This document shows, piece by piece, positions 18,252 to 26,040 of a stretch of 35,854 bases of DNA. The DNA is taken from NCBI GenBank assembly GCA_022822405.1, contig JAJEBT010000004.1, positions 1-35,854 on the forward strand, written 5' to 3'. Position 1 is the stretch's first letter; the number at the start of each line of letters is the position of its first letter. Position numbers and translations under genes: made by a program. A model generated the notes under the pieces. The model made no database searches, was not told where the DNA came from, and was given only the letters and a program-made list of their open reading frames with translations. This DNA is from Alphaproteobacteria bacterium. GTDB lineage: Bacteria; Pseudomonadota; Alphaproteobacteria; MPNO01; UBA830.

Positions 18252-19193
18252 CTACTCGGCAGGCTGCCGGTTGCCACCGAACGAGCCGACGATCTCACTG
18301 CGTTCGAAGACGCCCACGAAGCCGGCGTGCTTTTCTCCCAAGAAGCGGCCTTGAATGTAGTCGCTGCTGCCGACCGGCTTTTCGCCGAAGGCACCGTCGT
18401 TGACGGGGATATTTTCCCATGATGCGATTGTCCGGCCGTCCAGCCTGGCTCCTGTCTCCAGATCCCGGAGGTTGCCGAAAGCGACATCGACGTCCGGATT
18501 GGCGAGATCGTCGATGACGAGTGTCGCGTCGCCGCGAAGGAACCTGCCGCGGGTCACGCTGTCGCTGACATCCGCGCCGATCATCATGCCTTTCCAGATT
18601 GCGGACATGCCCTTTACAGGGGCCGGCGACGTGGCGCTTGCCACACCGAGCGCGCTGGCATCGTAGACGGTGCCCGGGCCGATGGGTTGGCCCCGGCCGT
18701 CCCTGATCGTCAAGGTGGTCTCGTTGACGAAAAAGGCCCCGGCGTCGAGCCAACCGCCGTAGAACTTCGCGCTGAACGGCCGGTCTCCGGTCCGCAGGCC
18801 GAAGCCCTCCACGAGCGGAACGCTGTTGACGAGTTCGGTTTGCGGTTTGAGTTCCAGAGAGTCCCTCAGGCGCGCTCCGAAATGGCTGTTGCCGAAGTCG
18901 AAGCGAGGATCGCCGAGGGCGCGGTCCAGCGCGGCTTCCAGGCCCGCCGAAGTCGTGCTCACGCCGCAGACCGTTCCGGAGCACTTGGTGAAGGTGCGGG
19001 ACGGTGCGCGATCAAAGTGGAACACGTGCTGATCGCTGGCAAGCACGGCGGTGGCGGAGTCCACCCTTGCGATCGTGCCCTGCTTGACCTGTTCTGCTGT
19101 CCTGGTCGACGTCGCCGTCCCGCCACAGCCGGTGAGCAAAGAAGCTCCCAGGCCGAGCGCCACCGCGAGTCCCAATACCGGATTTCGATACAT
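18252..19193 (-). CDS. Surface-type lipoprotein with TbpB-like C-terminal domain
   Basis: This 313-residue protein has a lipoprotein signal peptide (MYRNPVLGLAVALGLGASLLTGC; lipobox LLTGC, Cys about 23) followed by a Gly/Thr-rich linker. The C-terminus DYIQGRFLGEKHAGFVGVFERSEIVGSFGG resembles the end of transferrin-binding-protein-B-type domains, in which a small barrel ends in a GxFxG-type strand. Such lipoproteins are typical cargo of Slam, and an intact Slam is 10.7 kb to the right. The ATG at 19193 is preferred (GGAAG seven bases upstream, direct start of the signal peptide); in-frame ATGs at 19211 and 19220 are alternatives. It is convergent with the amidohydrolase operon and stands alone. 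The ligand is unknown. Confidence 0.8.
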   Translation of the reverse strand: MYRNPVLGLAVALGLGASLLTGCGGTATSTRTAEQVKQGTIARVDSATAVLASDQHVFHFDRAPSRTFTKCSGTVCGVSTTSAGLEAALDRALGDPRFDFGNSHFGARLRDSLELKPQTELVNSVPLVEGFGLRTGDRPFSAKFYGGWLDAGAFFVNETTLTIRDGRGQPIGPGTVYDASALGVASATSPAPVKGMSAIWKGMMIGADVSDSVTRGRFLRGDATLVIDDLANPDVDVAFGNLRDLETGARLDGRTIASWENIPVNDGAFGEKPVGSSDYIQGRFLGEKHAGFVGVFERSEIVGSFGGNRQPAE

Positions 19194-19497
19194 CACATTC
19201 TTCCGACACATGCCTGCCATCTCTACCCGTTCCGTCTCCCGACCATGAAAGAGCTGCGACTGGCGGGACGATTGAACTCAAACCCAAGGCGATCATATAT
19301 GAAAGCCGTTGCCTGTCCCACGACCTCGACAGGCAGAAAATATTGATAAAAATGAACGCCTTGCCTTAAATCTGGTGCTTCGATTCCCTGCTTGTGGACC
19401 AGCAGCAACAGGGGGGCAGGCAGGGCTTTCCGGATGAGGCGGCAGAAGCCCTGCTCCCGCGGGCAGCGCGGATCCGGTCGGGGCGAGCGATTCCTGA
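19194..19497. other. Intergenic stretch with AT-rich core
   Basis: About 300 bp lie between the lipoprotein start and the dehydrogenase stop. An AT-rich piece at about 19335-19375 could hold a promoter for the lipoprotein, although no -35/-10 pair is convincing. No gene is recognised. Confidence 0.4.
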
Positions 19498-20436
19498 TCA
19501 GGCAACGCGGTGGAGAAGATCCGCTCCCTCGCGAAGTCGCCGGCAGTTCTCGAAGGCGACATGCAGGCTGCGATCCAGGGTCTCGGGGGTCAGCCAGGCG
19601 ACGTGCGGCGTCAGCGCGACATTGGGCAGCGCGAGGAGCGGGTTGCCGGCCGGAACCGGCTCGATGGAGGTCACGTCGAGGCCCGCCGCCATCAGGCGGC
19701 CCGAGGCGAGCGCGTCGACGAGCGCTCCTTCGTCGACGAGGCCGCCGCGCGCCGTGTTGACCAGCACGGCGCCGGGCTTCATGCGTCCGATGGCTTCGGC
19801 ATCGATCATCCCTTCCGTTGCCGGAGTGAGCGGCAGATGCAGGGAAACGATATCCGAGTCCCGGAGAAGGGCGGGCAGGTCGCGCCACTCGGCCTCGGCT
19901 TCCGGCTTGGGCGCTGTTGCAGTGTAGAGCACCCGCGCGCCCATGGCCGCGAGAACCGGCGCCAGCAGGCGTGCCACTTCGCCGTAGCCCACCAGTCCGA
20001 CGGTGCGGCCGGCGATCTCGCCGACCTTGTCGAAGGCAAGGGGGTCCGGTGGCCGCGATTCGCGCGTCAGCCAATCAAGCCGGGCGACCTTTCTGAGTGC
20101 GGCGAGCATGAGGGCCAGCGTCATTTCGGCGACCGCGCGCGAATTGGTGCCCGGCATGTTGCAGACAGCCACCCCGTGACGCGAGGCGGCGTCGAGGTCG
20201 ATGGTATTGACGCCGACGCCGATCTTCTGGATCAGCCGGAGGCCGGGCGCGGCCCGGATCGCCCCGGCCGTCACCCGTTCCAGCACGTGCAGCAGAACCT
20301 CTGCGTCGGCCATCTCCCGCGCAAAGGTTTCCGGGTCGGTCTCGGAAACGACGGTCACGTCGAGCCAGTCCGGTGCGGTCCCGGCGATCCGCTCCCGGAA
20401 GCCCGGGCTGGCGTCATGGTGGAGAACCGCCTTCAT
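19498..20436 (-). CDS. D-2-hydroxyacid dehydrogenase
   Basis: The 312-residue NAD(P)-dependent 2-hydroxyacid dehydrogenase (PGDH/glyoxylate-hydroxypyruvate reductase family) has the Rossmann motif GRTVGLVGYGEVARLLAPV. The catalytic residues are Arg in VLVNTARGGLVDEGALVDAL, Glu in LDVTSIEPVP and His in VALTPHVAWLTPET. The N-terminal substrate-binding motif QKIGVGVNTIDLDAA is intact. The start overlaps the stop of the enolase-like gene by ATGA (20436-20433), so it is the last gene of a three-gene operon. In this context it could interconvert a 2-oxoacid and 2-hydroxyacid (for example hydroxypyruvate/glycerate) linked to the kinase and enolase steps, which is inference. Confidence 0.93.
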   Translation of the reverse strand: MKAVLHHDASPGFRERIAGTAPDWLDVTVVSETDPETFAREMADAEVLLHVLERVTAGAIRAAPGLRLIQKIGVGVNTIDLDAASRHGVAVCNMPGTNSRAVAEMTLALMLAALRKVARLDWLTRESRPPDPLAFDKVGEIAGRTVGLVGYGEVARLLAPVLAAMGARVLYTATAPKPEAEAEWRDLPALLRDSDIVSLHLPLTPATEGMIDAEAIGRMKPGAVLVNTARGGLVDEGALVDALASGRLMAAGLDVTSIEPVPAGNPLLALPNVALTPHVAWLTPETLDRSLHVAFENCRRLREGADLLHRVA

Positions 20437-21686
20437 GGCCGCGCAAGCTCCGCCTGGCTGCCCATCCGCTCTTCTATCCTCAGCACCTCGTTCCATTTGG
20501 CCATGCGTTCCGATCGGGCGAACGATCCGACCTTGAGCTGGCCGGCGTTCCAGCCAACGGCGAGGTGAGCGATGGCAACGTCCTCGGTTTCACCCGAACG
20601 CGCCGACACGATGGTTGCCCAGCCGGCGGTCCGGGCGGCATCGAGAGCGGCGCGGGTCTCGGTGATCGTGCCGGCCTGGTTGGGCTTGATCAATGCCGTG
20701 TTGCAGAGGCGCTGCCGCGCTGCATGGTCGATGCGCGCGGCGTCCGTCACGATGAGGTCGTCGCCCACGACCTGGACGCGGTCTCCGCAGGCCTCTGTGA
20801 AGGCGCGGAAGCCGTCGGTGTCGTCCTCGGCGAGAGGATCCTCGACGGAGATCACGGGGTAGCGGCCGAGCCAGCCCAGGAGCGTGTCGATCCACTCGTC
20901 GCGTTCGAACTCGCGGCCCTCGACGCGGTAGCGCCCTTCGCTCCCGAACTCCGACGCCGCTATGTCGAGCGAGGCGGCGACTTCGTCGCCGGGCTTCAGC
21001 CCGGCGTCCTCGATCGCCCGCGACAGGGTAGCGAGGGCTTCCTCGTTGGACTCGAAGGCGGGCCACCAGCCGCCCTCGTCGGCGATTCCGAACTTCCTGC
21101 CCGAGGCCTCGAGAATCCGTCCGGCGGCGCGATAGACCTCGGCCGCCATCTCCAGCGCCTCGTCGAAGGTCTGCGCGCCGACCGGCACCGCCATCACGTC
21201 CTGTATGTCGATGCGGTTGCCGGCATGGGCGCCGCCGCCGAAGATCTGGATCTCGGGCATGGGTAGCCTGACGGGCCGGCCAGCGGCAAGGTACTGCCAG
21301 AGCGGCGCGCCCTCGTCGGCGGCCGCGGCGTCGAGGACGGCCATCGACACCGCGATGGTGGCGTTGCCGCCAAGCCGCGACCTGTCATCGGTCCCGTCGG
21401 CCCGGACAAGCGCCTGGTCGATCGCCTCCTGGTCGGAGGCGTCCCGTCCCTTCAGCAGGTTCGCGATCTCGCCGTTTATGCCCACGACGGCGGTGCGCAC
21501 CCCCAACCCGCCGAATTCCGGGCCGCCGTCGCGCAGATCGACGGCTTCGCCGGAGCCGCGCGAGGCCCCGGCAGGCGCGATCCCGCGTCCGACGACGCCG
21601 TTCGACAGCGTGACCTCCGCCTCGACGGTCGGGCGTCCCCGCGAATCCCAGACCCGGCGTCCGTGGAGAGCGACGATTTCGCTCAT
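20433..21686 (-). CDS. Divergent enolase-family protein with altered active site
   Basis: This 417-residue full-length enolase fold has metal ligands Asp241, Glu282 and Asp309 (SLDIAASEF, SVEDPLAEDD, VGDDLIVTD). It also retains Lys334 (IKPNQAGT), Lys385, Glu204 (ADEGGW), His154 (GGAHAGNR), and Arg363/Ser364. Three usual active-site residues differ. The SHRSGETED motif is SARSGETED, so the histidine equivalent to yeast His373 is Ala362. The QEFM glutamate (yeast Glu168) is Asp163. The SGAST loop reads AGASR, with Arg43 in place of Thr. This points away from ordinary 2-phosphoglycerate dehydration. The ATG at 21686 overlaps the kinase stop (ATGA); further upstream the frame is only the kinase in another phase. 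It is probably a paralogue with a related elimination substrate. Confidence 0.9.
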   Translation of the reverse strand: MSEIVALHGRRVWDSRGRPTVEAEVTLSNGVVGRGIAPAGASRGSGEAVDLRDGGPEFGGLGVRTAVVGINGEIANLLKGRDASDQEAIDQALVRADGTDDRSRLGGNATIAVSMAVLDAAAADEGAPLWQYLAAGRPVRLPMPEIQIFGGGAHAGNRIDIQDVMAVPVGAQTFDEALEMAAEVYRAAGRILEASGRKFGIADEGGWWPAFESNEEALATLSRAIEDAGLKPGDEVAASLDIAASEFGSEGRYRVEGREFERDEWIDTLLGWLGRYPVISVEDPLAEDDTDGFRAFTEACGDRVQVVGDDLIVTDAARIDHAARQRLCNTALIKPNQAGTITETRAALDAARTAGWATIVSARSGETEDVAIAHLAVGWNAGQLKVGSFARSERMAKWNEVLRIEERMGSQAELARP

Positions 21687-22681
21687 GGGGCGGTCTCCGA
21701 ACGGAAAAGGCGGCAAAACCCGGCCAGGGTTTCCGGGGGATCGCGGAGTGCGCGGCGCGCGGCGCGCCGGACGCGGTCCCGGTCGGGCTCGGCGGTGAGG
21801 TATTCGACCGGCGATGCGCCGTCGATGCGGGCCAGCATCAGCCCGCCGAGCAGGGCCGCGGCCCGCGCCTCGAGCCGGCTCGGGGACTCCCAGTCGACAT
21901 GCCCGAAATACGCTGCCGCGAGGGCCGCGAACGCCTCGACATAGGCGTCGGCGAACTGCGGCCGCCAGATGCACTTGAGGAGGAGGTGGTTGAGGCAGAA
22001 GCCGATGTCGAAGGCGGGATCCCCGTACCAGGCGCATTCGGCGTCAAGAAAGACGGGTCCGCGGGGGCCGGCCAGGATGTTCTTGGGGCTGACGTCGCCG
22101 TGCACCAGAGTTTTCCGGGCCGCCGCCGTCGTCTCGGCAAGGCCGGCGAGGGCGTCACCGAGGTCCGGATGGGATTCGGCGGTCCTCAGGAGATAGGGCT
22201 CGATCCGGATAGCGTGGAATATCCCGTCATTGGCGAAACGCCGCGCGATCCGGTCGCTGCCGGCGGCGGCGGCATGGATGGTGCCGAGCGCGGCGCCGAC
22301 GAGGGCTGCGGTGTCGGTGGAAATGACGCCGTCGCGGAGTTGTGCCTTCCATACCGGATGGACGTCGGGGTCGAGATATTCCATGACGAAGAGGCCGCGC
22401 TCCTGGTCCTCGGCGATCAGGCGCGGAACGGCGTCGGGCAGGATCCCGGCAACCGTCCGTATCCAGTCGGCCTCGCTCGCGTTCCTCGAGACCGGCGCAT
22501 GCCATTCCTTTTCGGTCCTGAGGCGGGCGAGGGCGCGCTTGACGCAGATGCTGCCGTCGGGGCGGTCGACGCGCCAGATGTCCGACGATACGCCACCCTC
22601 AAGCGGCCGGAAGGCCGGGACCTCGTTCGGGCCGATGACCCCGAGGCTGCGCAGCGACCGGAGGATCTCGGGGTCGATCAT
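21683..22681 (-). CDS. APH/choline-kinase-type small-molecule phosphotransferase
   Basis: The 332-residue protein of the aminoglycoside-phosphotransferase superfamily has a Gly-rich loop GGVSSDIWRV (about residues 29-38) and the ATP lysine Lys48 (ICVKRA). The Brenner motif is LVHGDVSPKNIL (His194, Asp196, Asn201), and the Mg2+-binding Asp213 is in FLDAECAWYGDPAFDIGF. Members phosphorylate choline, methylthioribose, sugars, hydroxy acids or antibiotics. Being coupled by ATGA overlaps to an enolase-like gene and a dehydrogenase, it more likely acts in metabolism than in resistance. The ATG at 22681 starts the family-like N-terminus; the longer open frame upstream is not conserved-looking. Confidence 0.9.
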   Translation of the reverse strand: MIDPEILRSLRSLGVIGPNEVPAFRPLEGGVSSDIWRVDRPDGSICVKRALARLRTEKEWHAPVSRNASEADWIRTVAGILPDAVPRLIAEDQERGLFVMEYLDPDVHPVWKAQLRDGVISTDTAALVGAALGTIHAAAAGSDRIARRFANDGIFHAIRIEPYLLRTAESHPDLGDALAGLAETTAAARKTLVHGDVSPKNILAGPRGPVFLDAECAWYGDPAFDIGFCLNHLLLKCIWRPQFADAYVEAFAALAAAYFGHVDWESPSRLEARAAALLGGLMLARIDGASPVEYLTAEPDRDRVRRAARRALRDPPETLAGFCRLFRSETAP

Positions 22682-22857
22682 CGGCGAGTCCGGGACACGT
22701 CGAGCCCGGTCGTTCGCGGCGGTGATCGCGTTTCGGCGATTCCGTGCGGTTCGACGCCAGGAAGCGCCCGGCGAAGCAGATCGAAAACCGTGCCGCTGAC
22801 GGAGTCCTGTCTCATGATCTTCCCGGCAGCGGGTCGTGGTCGGTATTGGATTGTCAT
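22678..22857 (-). CDS. Possible small protein ahead of the kinase/enolase operon
   Basis: A 59-codon frame from the ATG at 22857 ends four bases into the kinase gene (ATGA), the same overlap style as the rest of the operon. The segment DSVSGTVFDLLRRALPGVEP looks like a helix; the rest is Arg/Pro-rich. No ribosome binding site is well placed and no family is recognised. It may be a leader peptide, a remnant or chance. Confidence 0.28.
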   Translation of the reverse strand: MTIQYRPRPAAGKIMRQDSVSGTVFDLLRRALPGVEPHGIAETRSPPRTTGLDVSRTRR

Positions 22858-22914
22858 GGCCTCTCGGGTGATCGAAGCGATGTGCAATGCTTGCTGATTG
22901 ACTCGCATGTGACA

Positions 22915-22948
22915 ATCCCCGGAGATGGCGACATCCCCGGAGATGGCG
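22915..22948 (+). repeat. Short tandem repeat, two copies of ATCCCCGGAGATGGCG
   Basis: The 16-base unit occurs at 22915-22930 and 22933-22948 with a period of 18 bp, perfectly identical. It lies in the spacer between the HEPN-like gene's 3' end and the start of the kinase/enolase operon. It may be a direct-repeat regulator site for the operon or simple slippage. Confidence 0.7.
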
Positions 22949-22956
22949 CGACCATC

Positions 22957-23959
22957 CTACGCAGCTGATCGCCAGGTTCCACCCGCTTGACCGTGGCTGT
23001 GCGCAGGGACGCCTTCGGACATGGGCGTGCTGTTTGCGGAGGGTTGTCGGTTTTTTTCTTTTCCGGTTGGCCGAGCGTACGCTTGTCCCCGCCCCGGATC
23101 ACATTGCGCGATCGCAGCAGCGCGGGAGTACAGAAGAAATTCCAGACACCTGCCGAATCCCTTAATTATCATGTTCATGCTGTGCTTGTGAGTCGAATAG
23201 GATACGAGACCGTGAACGGCCGCATGGCGATTTGGAATCGCGTTCTGCTCAAATTGATCTCGATTGTCGTCGTCTACCTGTGCGTACATGTGTTGGGCAT
23301 GACGGCCGATCGTTACCAAGCAAAGCACCTGGCGGGATAATATTTCATCCTCAGCAAGGTATTCAGCCAGGGTTCTGGTCATCTCTGCTGTCATGATTCG
23401 ACCGGTATCATCGAAGAAATTGCGTCTTATCGATCGCCCCATTTCCGGAAGCAGGAGACGGCATACACTACGGTAGTTCTCGGATTCGTGTGCAGCGAAA
23501 GCCTCTTGAAGAGTTTCGATTGCTTCTTCGTCGATCTCATACGTCTCCATCCGGCCTTCGATTTCCCTTCGGATTTCCGTCCGATGCCCCCGATAGTATG
23601 CCGATATCATTCTGTCCAGGGAGATCGCGTCCCCTTCATGTCCTTCCACGCGTTCGATCAGTTCCGAGTAATACGGGAGCCATCCGGAATTGCTGAATTG
23701 CTTTTCTATCCTCTGGTGGCGAATGAGTTTTTCGACATGGGGTCCGGCCGCCTCTATTAGCTCACCCAAGCGCTCCAGAATGGGTTCCAAATCCTGGAAT
23801 ACGGGTTGAAGCGTGGATTTCCAGATTTGGAATACCCCACCGGCCGCGTCCATGAGCGGCCCGAAATCTCGGATGAATGCGTCAACTAGATCTACTAGCT
23901 CCAGGGTTTCCCCCCAGGCTGCTGCGCTTTTCAGTCTCTTGGTCGTGGGGCACGGTCAT
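22957..23959 (-). pseudogene. HEPN-like RxxxxH protein gene with an apparent +1 frameshift
   Basis: The main open frame (23853-22957, 298 residues) has no ribosome binding site. Coding-like sequence continues upstream in frame (ETLELVDLVDAFIRDFGPL) without a start. An ATG at 23959, preceded by AAGGAG, opens another frame (MTVPHDQETEKRSSLG). It joins this sequence exactly if one base is dropped from the six-G run at 23915-23910, giving about 333 residues. The conserved part carries NRHAAVHGLVSYSTHKHSMN, an RxxxxH motif of the HEPN RNase type also seen in abortive-infection-like proteins. Without the correction a shorter protein from 23853 might still be made. The lesion could be phase variation, decay or a sequencing error. 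The locus is relatively low in G+C and next to a broken SIR2-like gene. Confidence 0.6.
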
Positions 23960-24166
23960 GGCTCCTTGCAGTCGTGCGTGGTTTCATTCATCCGCTGATC
24001 CGGGCCGTCGCTCGGTGCGAATCTTGGTTCGATTGCCGGGGGTTCGGATGGGCTGGAGGACGAATGCACAGGAGACCGTTCCTGGGAGTCCGGGAAGGGG
24101 GGCGTGCGCGATTGAAGCCAGTCACGGCATTCTCGTTCGCAGGCGCTAGTTCAAGCGGACGTCACG

Positions 24167-24823
24167 CTATGATCGCGTCGACAACCACTCGATGATCTTG
24201 TCTACATCCGAAACCGCTTCCCGGAAGCCACCGTGCCATATCGCGACCCGGGTCTTGCAATCCTGTTCGAACTCCCTTTCAACGATGAAGTTCTCGATCG
24301 TGGAAGTGTTCTCGGAAGGGTTTTCGCGACCGTCAGAGAAAGTCATCCTCAATGTATGCGTTAATTCATACGACCAAAACTGATTGATTTCGAGACGCCC
24401 GGTACGAGCTCTCTCCGGGCGAGACTTTTCCAGAATGACAACCGGTGGAGAATTTCGATCATCGTAGGTTCGTTCAAATCTGTTTTGAATAGCCCTGTTC
24501 ACATGGAGGTCACCAAACCCGTATCCAGCAATCAAGATGGAGTCCGCCTCCTGCGCATGCCTGACGAGAGCGGAGTAGAACGTCTGGTACGGATCGGCGA
24601 GGAGCTGGTCGAGCTTGAAGCCGCCCGCGAGCAGTGTGGTCAGCGGTATCGGCTTGAACCGTTGCGCCATGTCGACGGGAGGAATTCCAGAATCCACGAA
24701 CGATCCGTCAAGCCCCTCCTTCCATATGATCCAGGGCCTGGCTATCTGGTGTCCGATACAGTGATGAACGCTGCCATGAAGGTGATAAACGAACCCCCAC
24801 TCACGGCGTCGGCTGACACGCAA
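24167..24823 (-). pseudogene. Truncated SIR2-like gene (C-terminal part only)
   Basis: The open frame codes for the second half of a SIR2-like (SIR2_2-type) protein: VYHLHGSVHH, then PLTTLLAGGFKLDQLLADPY, then ADSILIAGYGFGDLHVNRAI. These are hallmarks of the C-terminal part of SIR2-like NADase domains found in anti-phage proteins. The N-terminal half with the NAD-binding loops (usually 150-250 residues) is missing. Right at the apparent start the sequence turns into unrelated DNA with a receiver-domain fragment. The ATG at 24823 is therefore probably a junction artefact. The remainder is uninterrupted, so truncation by rearrangement is more likely than point decay. Confidence 0.7.
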
Positions 24824-24824
24824 G

Positions 24825-24953
24825 GCATCGAAGTGCCCTGGCGACGGTCTCGTCGCACCCGTGGGCGGAGATGAAGATGACCGGGACGTCGGCCAGCGCG
24901 GGCAGGGTCTCCATGAGCGCGGAGGCAGTCAGTCCGGTTTTGAGCAGCAGTTG
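24825..24953 (-). pseudogene. Fragment of a response-regulator receiver domain
   Basis: Minus-strand translation reads METLPALADVPVIFISAHG followed by CDETVARAL. This is the central strand and helix of a two-component receiver domain (typically PVIFLSAYG then DE-VARAL-EAGA). The conserved Lys region that should follow is replaced by ACQPTP and a stop at 24801. No start or complete domain is present. It abuts the truncated SIR2-like gene, so this looks like a rearrangement junction. Confidence 0.6.
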
Positions 24954-25028
24954 GCTCGGGGCGAGCGAGCTGCGCCCGATGCCTCGCCTGGCCGCCGTTG
25001 GCACGCGGGGGCCTCACCGGAGTTCGCA

Positions 25029-25057
25029 TTGACACCTGTACCGCGACACGGTACATC
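25029..25057 (+). promoter_or_regulatory. higBA promoter with palindromic operator
   Basis: TTGACA (25029-25034) is followed after 17 bp by TACATC (25052-25057). Between and overlapping them is a perfect inverted repeat, TGTACCGCGACACGGTACA (25037-25055; 7-bp arms, 5-bp spacer). This is a typical place for HigA to bind and repress its own operon. The ATG of higB at 25063 is only five bases beyond the -10, so the transcript would be leaderless or nearly so. Confidence 0.6.
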
Positions 25058-25062
25058 CATTC

Positions 25063-25341
25063 ATGATCCGAAGGTTTCGTCATCGCGGTCTCAGGCGCAT
25101 GTACGAGCGCGACGATCCCAGCAGCGTGAGCCCCGACATGGCGGATCGCATCGCGCTTGCCCTGGCCGACCTCGACGATGCCGGGACCCCCTCGGACCTC
25201 GACCTGCCGGGATACCGGCTTCATCCGCTGAAGGGTGATCTGAAGGGGTATTGGAGCATTTCGATAACCGGCAACTGGCGGCTGATCTTCCGTTTCGAGG
25301 ATGGCGATGCCTACGACGTCGACCTGGTCGACTACCACTAG
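25063..25341 (+). CDS. higB: HigB-type mRNA interferase toxin
   Basis: The 92-residue RelE/ParE-superfamily toxin has the characteristic [18 protein letters not shown] start and [20 protein letters not shown]. The C-terminal core [23 protein letters not shown] is intact. HigB cuts mRNA on the ribosome. Length and all conserved C-terminal residues match intact family members, in contrast to the degraded copy at 10389-10589. The HigA gene follows after 14 bp. No ribosome binding site is visible and the promoter lies very close, suggesting leaderless translation. Confidence 0.95.
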   Translation: MIRRFRHRGLRRMYERDDPSSVSPDMADRIALALADLDDAGTPSDLDLPGYRLHPLKGDLKGYWSISITGNWRLIFRFEDGDAYDVDLVDYH

Positions 25342-25355
25342 CGAGAGACCGCGCC

Positions 25356-25652
25356 ATGACGATGAGAAATCCCCCGCATCCCGGTCGAAGCATCCGGGAG
25401 AACTGCCTTGACCCACTCGATCTGACTGTCGCCGAGGCGGCAAGGGTGCTGGGCGTCGCCCGTCATACCCTCTCGCGGGTGCTGAACGGCCACGCGGCCA
25501 TCTCCCCGGAGATGGCCATCCGGCTGGAGAAGGCCGGCTGGTCCAGCGCGGAGTTCTGGCTGCGCCGCCAGACCACCTACGATCTCGTGCAGGCCCGCAA
25601 GGGGCAGGGCCGGATCAACGTCCAGCGATACACGCCGCAGCCGACAGCATGA
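25356..25652 (+). CDS. higA: HigA-type antitoxin
   Basis: The 98-residue XRE-HTH antitoxin has the HigA N-terminus [20 protein letters not shown], the [23 protein letters not shown] and the following [30 protein letters not shown]. It binds and neutralises HigB and represses the operon through the palindrome at 25037-25055. The ATG at 25356 is 14 bp after the higB stop with a weak GAGAGA upstream. The gene order, toxin before antitoxin, is the normal one for higBA. Confidence 0.95.
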   Translation: MTMRNPPHPGRSIRENCLDPLDLTVAEAARVLGVARHTLSRVLNGHAAISPEMAIRLEKAGWSSAEFWLRRQTTYDLVQARKGQGRINVQRYTPQPTA

Positions 25653-25771
25653 GCTGACTCGACGCCGCCGGCGCCAGGGCTGTACGCCGACCATCCCTTC
25701 ACGGCGCCCCGGCTCAGCTATTTGTCGGGATAGCAAAGGAAGTGGTCGGTGACTGTTCCGGCAGGAGCGAG

Positions 25772-25861
25772 ATGAGCATGGAAGATGCCCGCGGCCGGAT
25801 TGAGGAAGCCAGGGAACAACTGACTGACCTGGATACGCCTTGCGCTATCTGCAATACGTGA
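25772..25861 (+). CDS. Possible 29-residue small protein with CxxC
   Basis: A short frame, MSMEDARGRIEEAREQLTDL followed by DTPCAICNT, has GCAGGAG seven bases upstream of its ATG. The first 20 residues form a charged helix, and the end carries a PCAIC motif. No family is recognised. It lies in the 388-bp spacer between higBA and the isomerase-like gene; the rest of that spacer is GC-rich with palindromic GGCCGG pieces and no recognisable gene. Confidence 0.3.
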   Translation: MSMEDARGRIEEAREQLTDLDTPCAICNT

Positions 25862-26040
25862 CCTTCCTCGTCCCGAACTGCCGGTACCCTGTGTGTGGCC
25901 CTCCCCACGTCTGCCGGGGGCCGGCAGAGCCGGCCTGCCGGCCCCGCAGGCAGGCGAGCGGCCTCGATCTGCATCGCTGCAGCCGGGGACGTGTCTCCCG
26001 GGGACAGCGCATCATCGCCCGGCGCACCGGGATATCGGTT

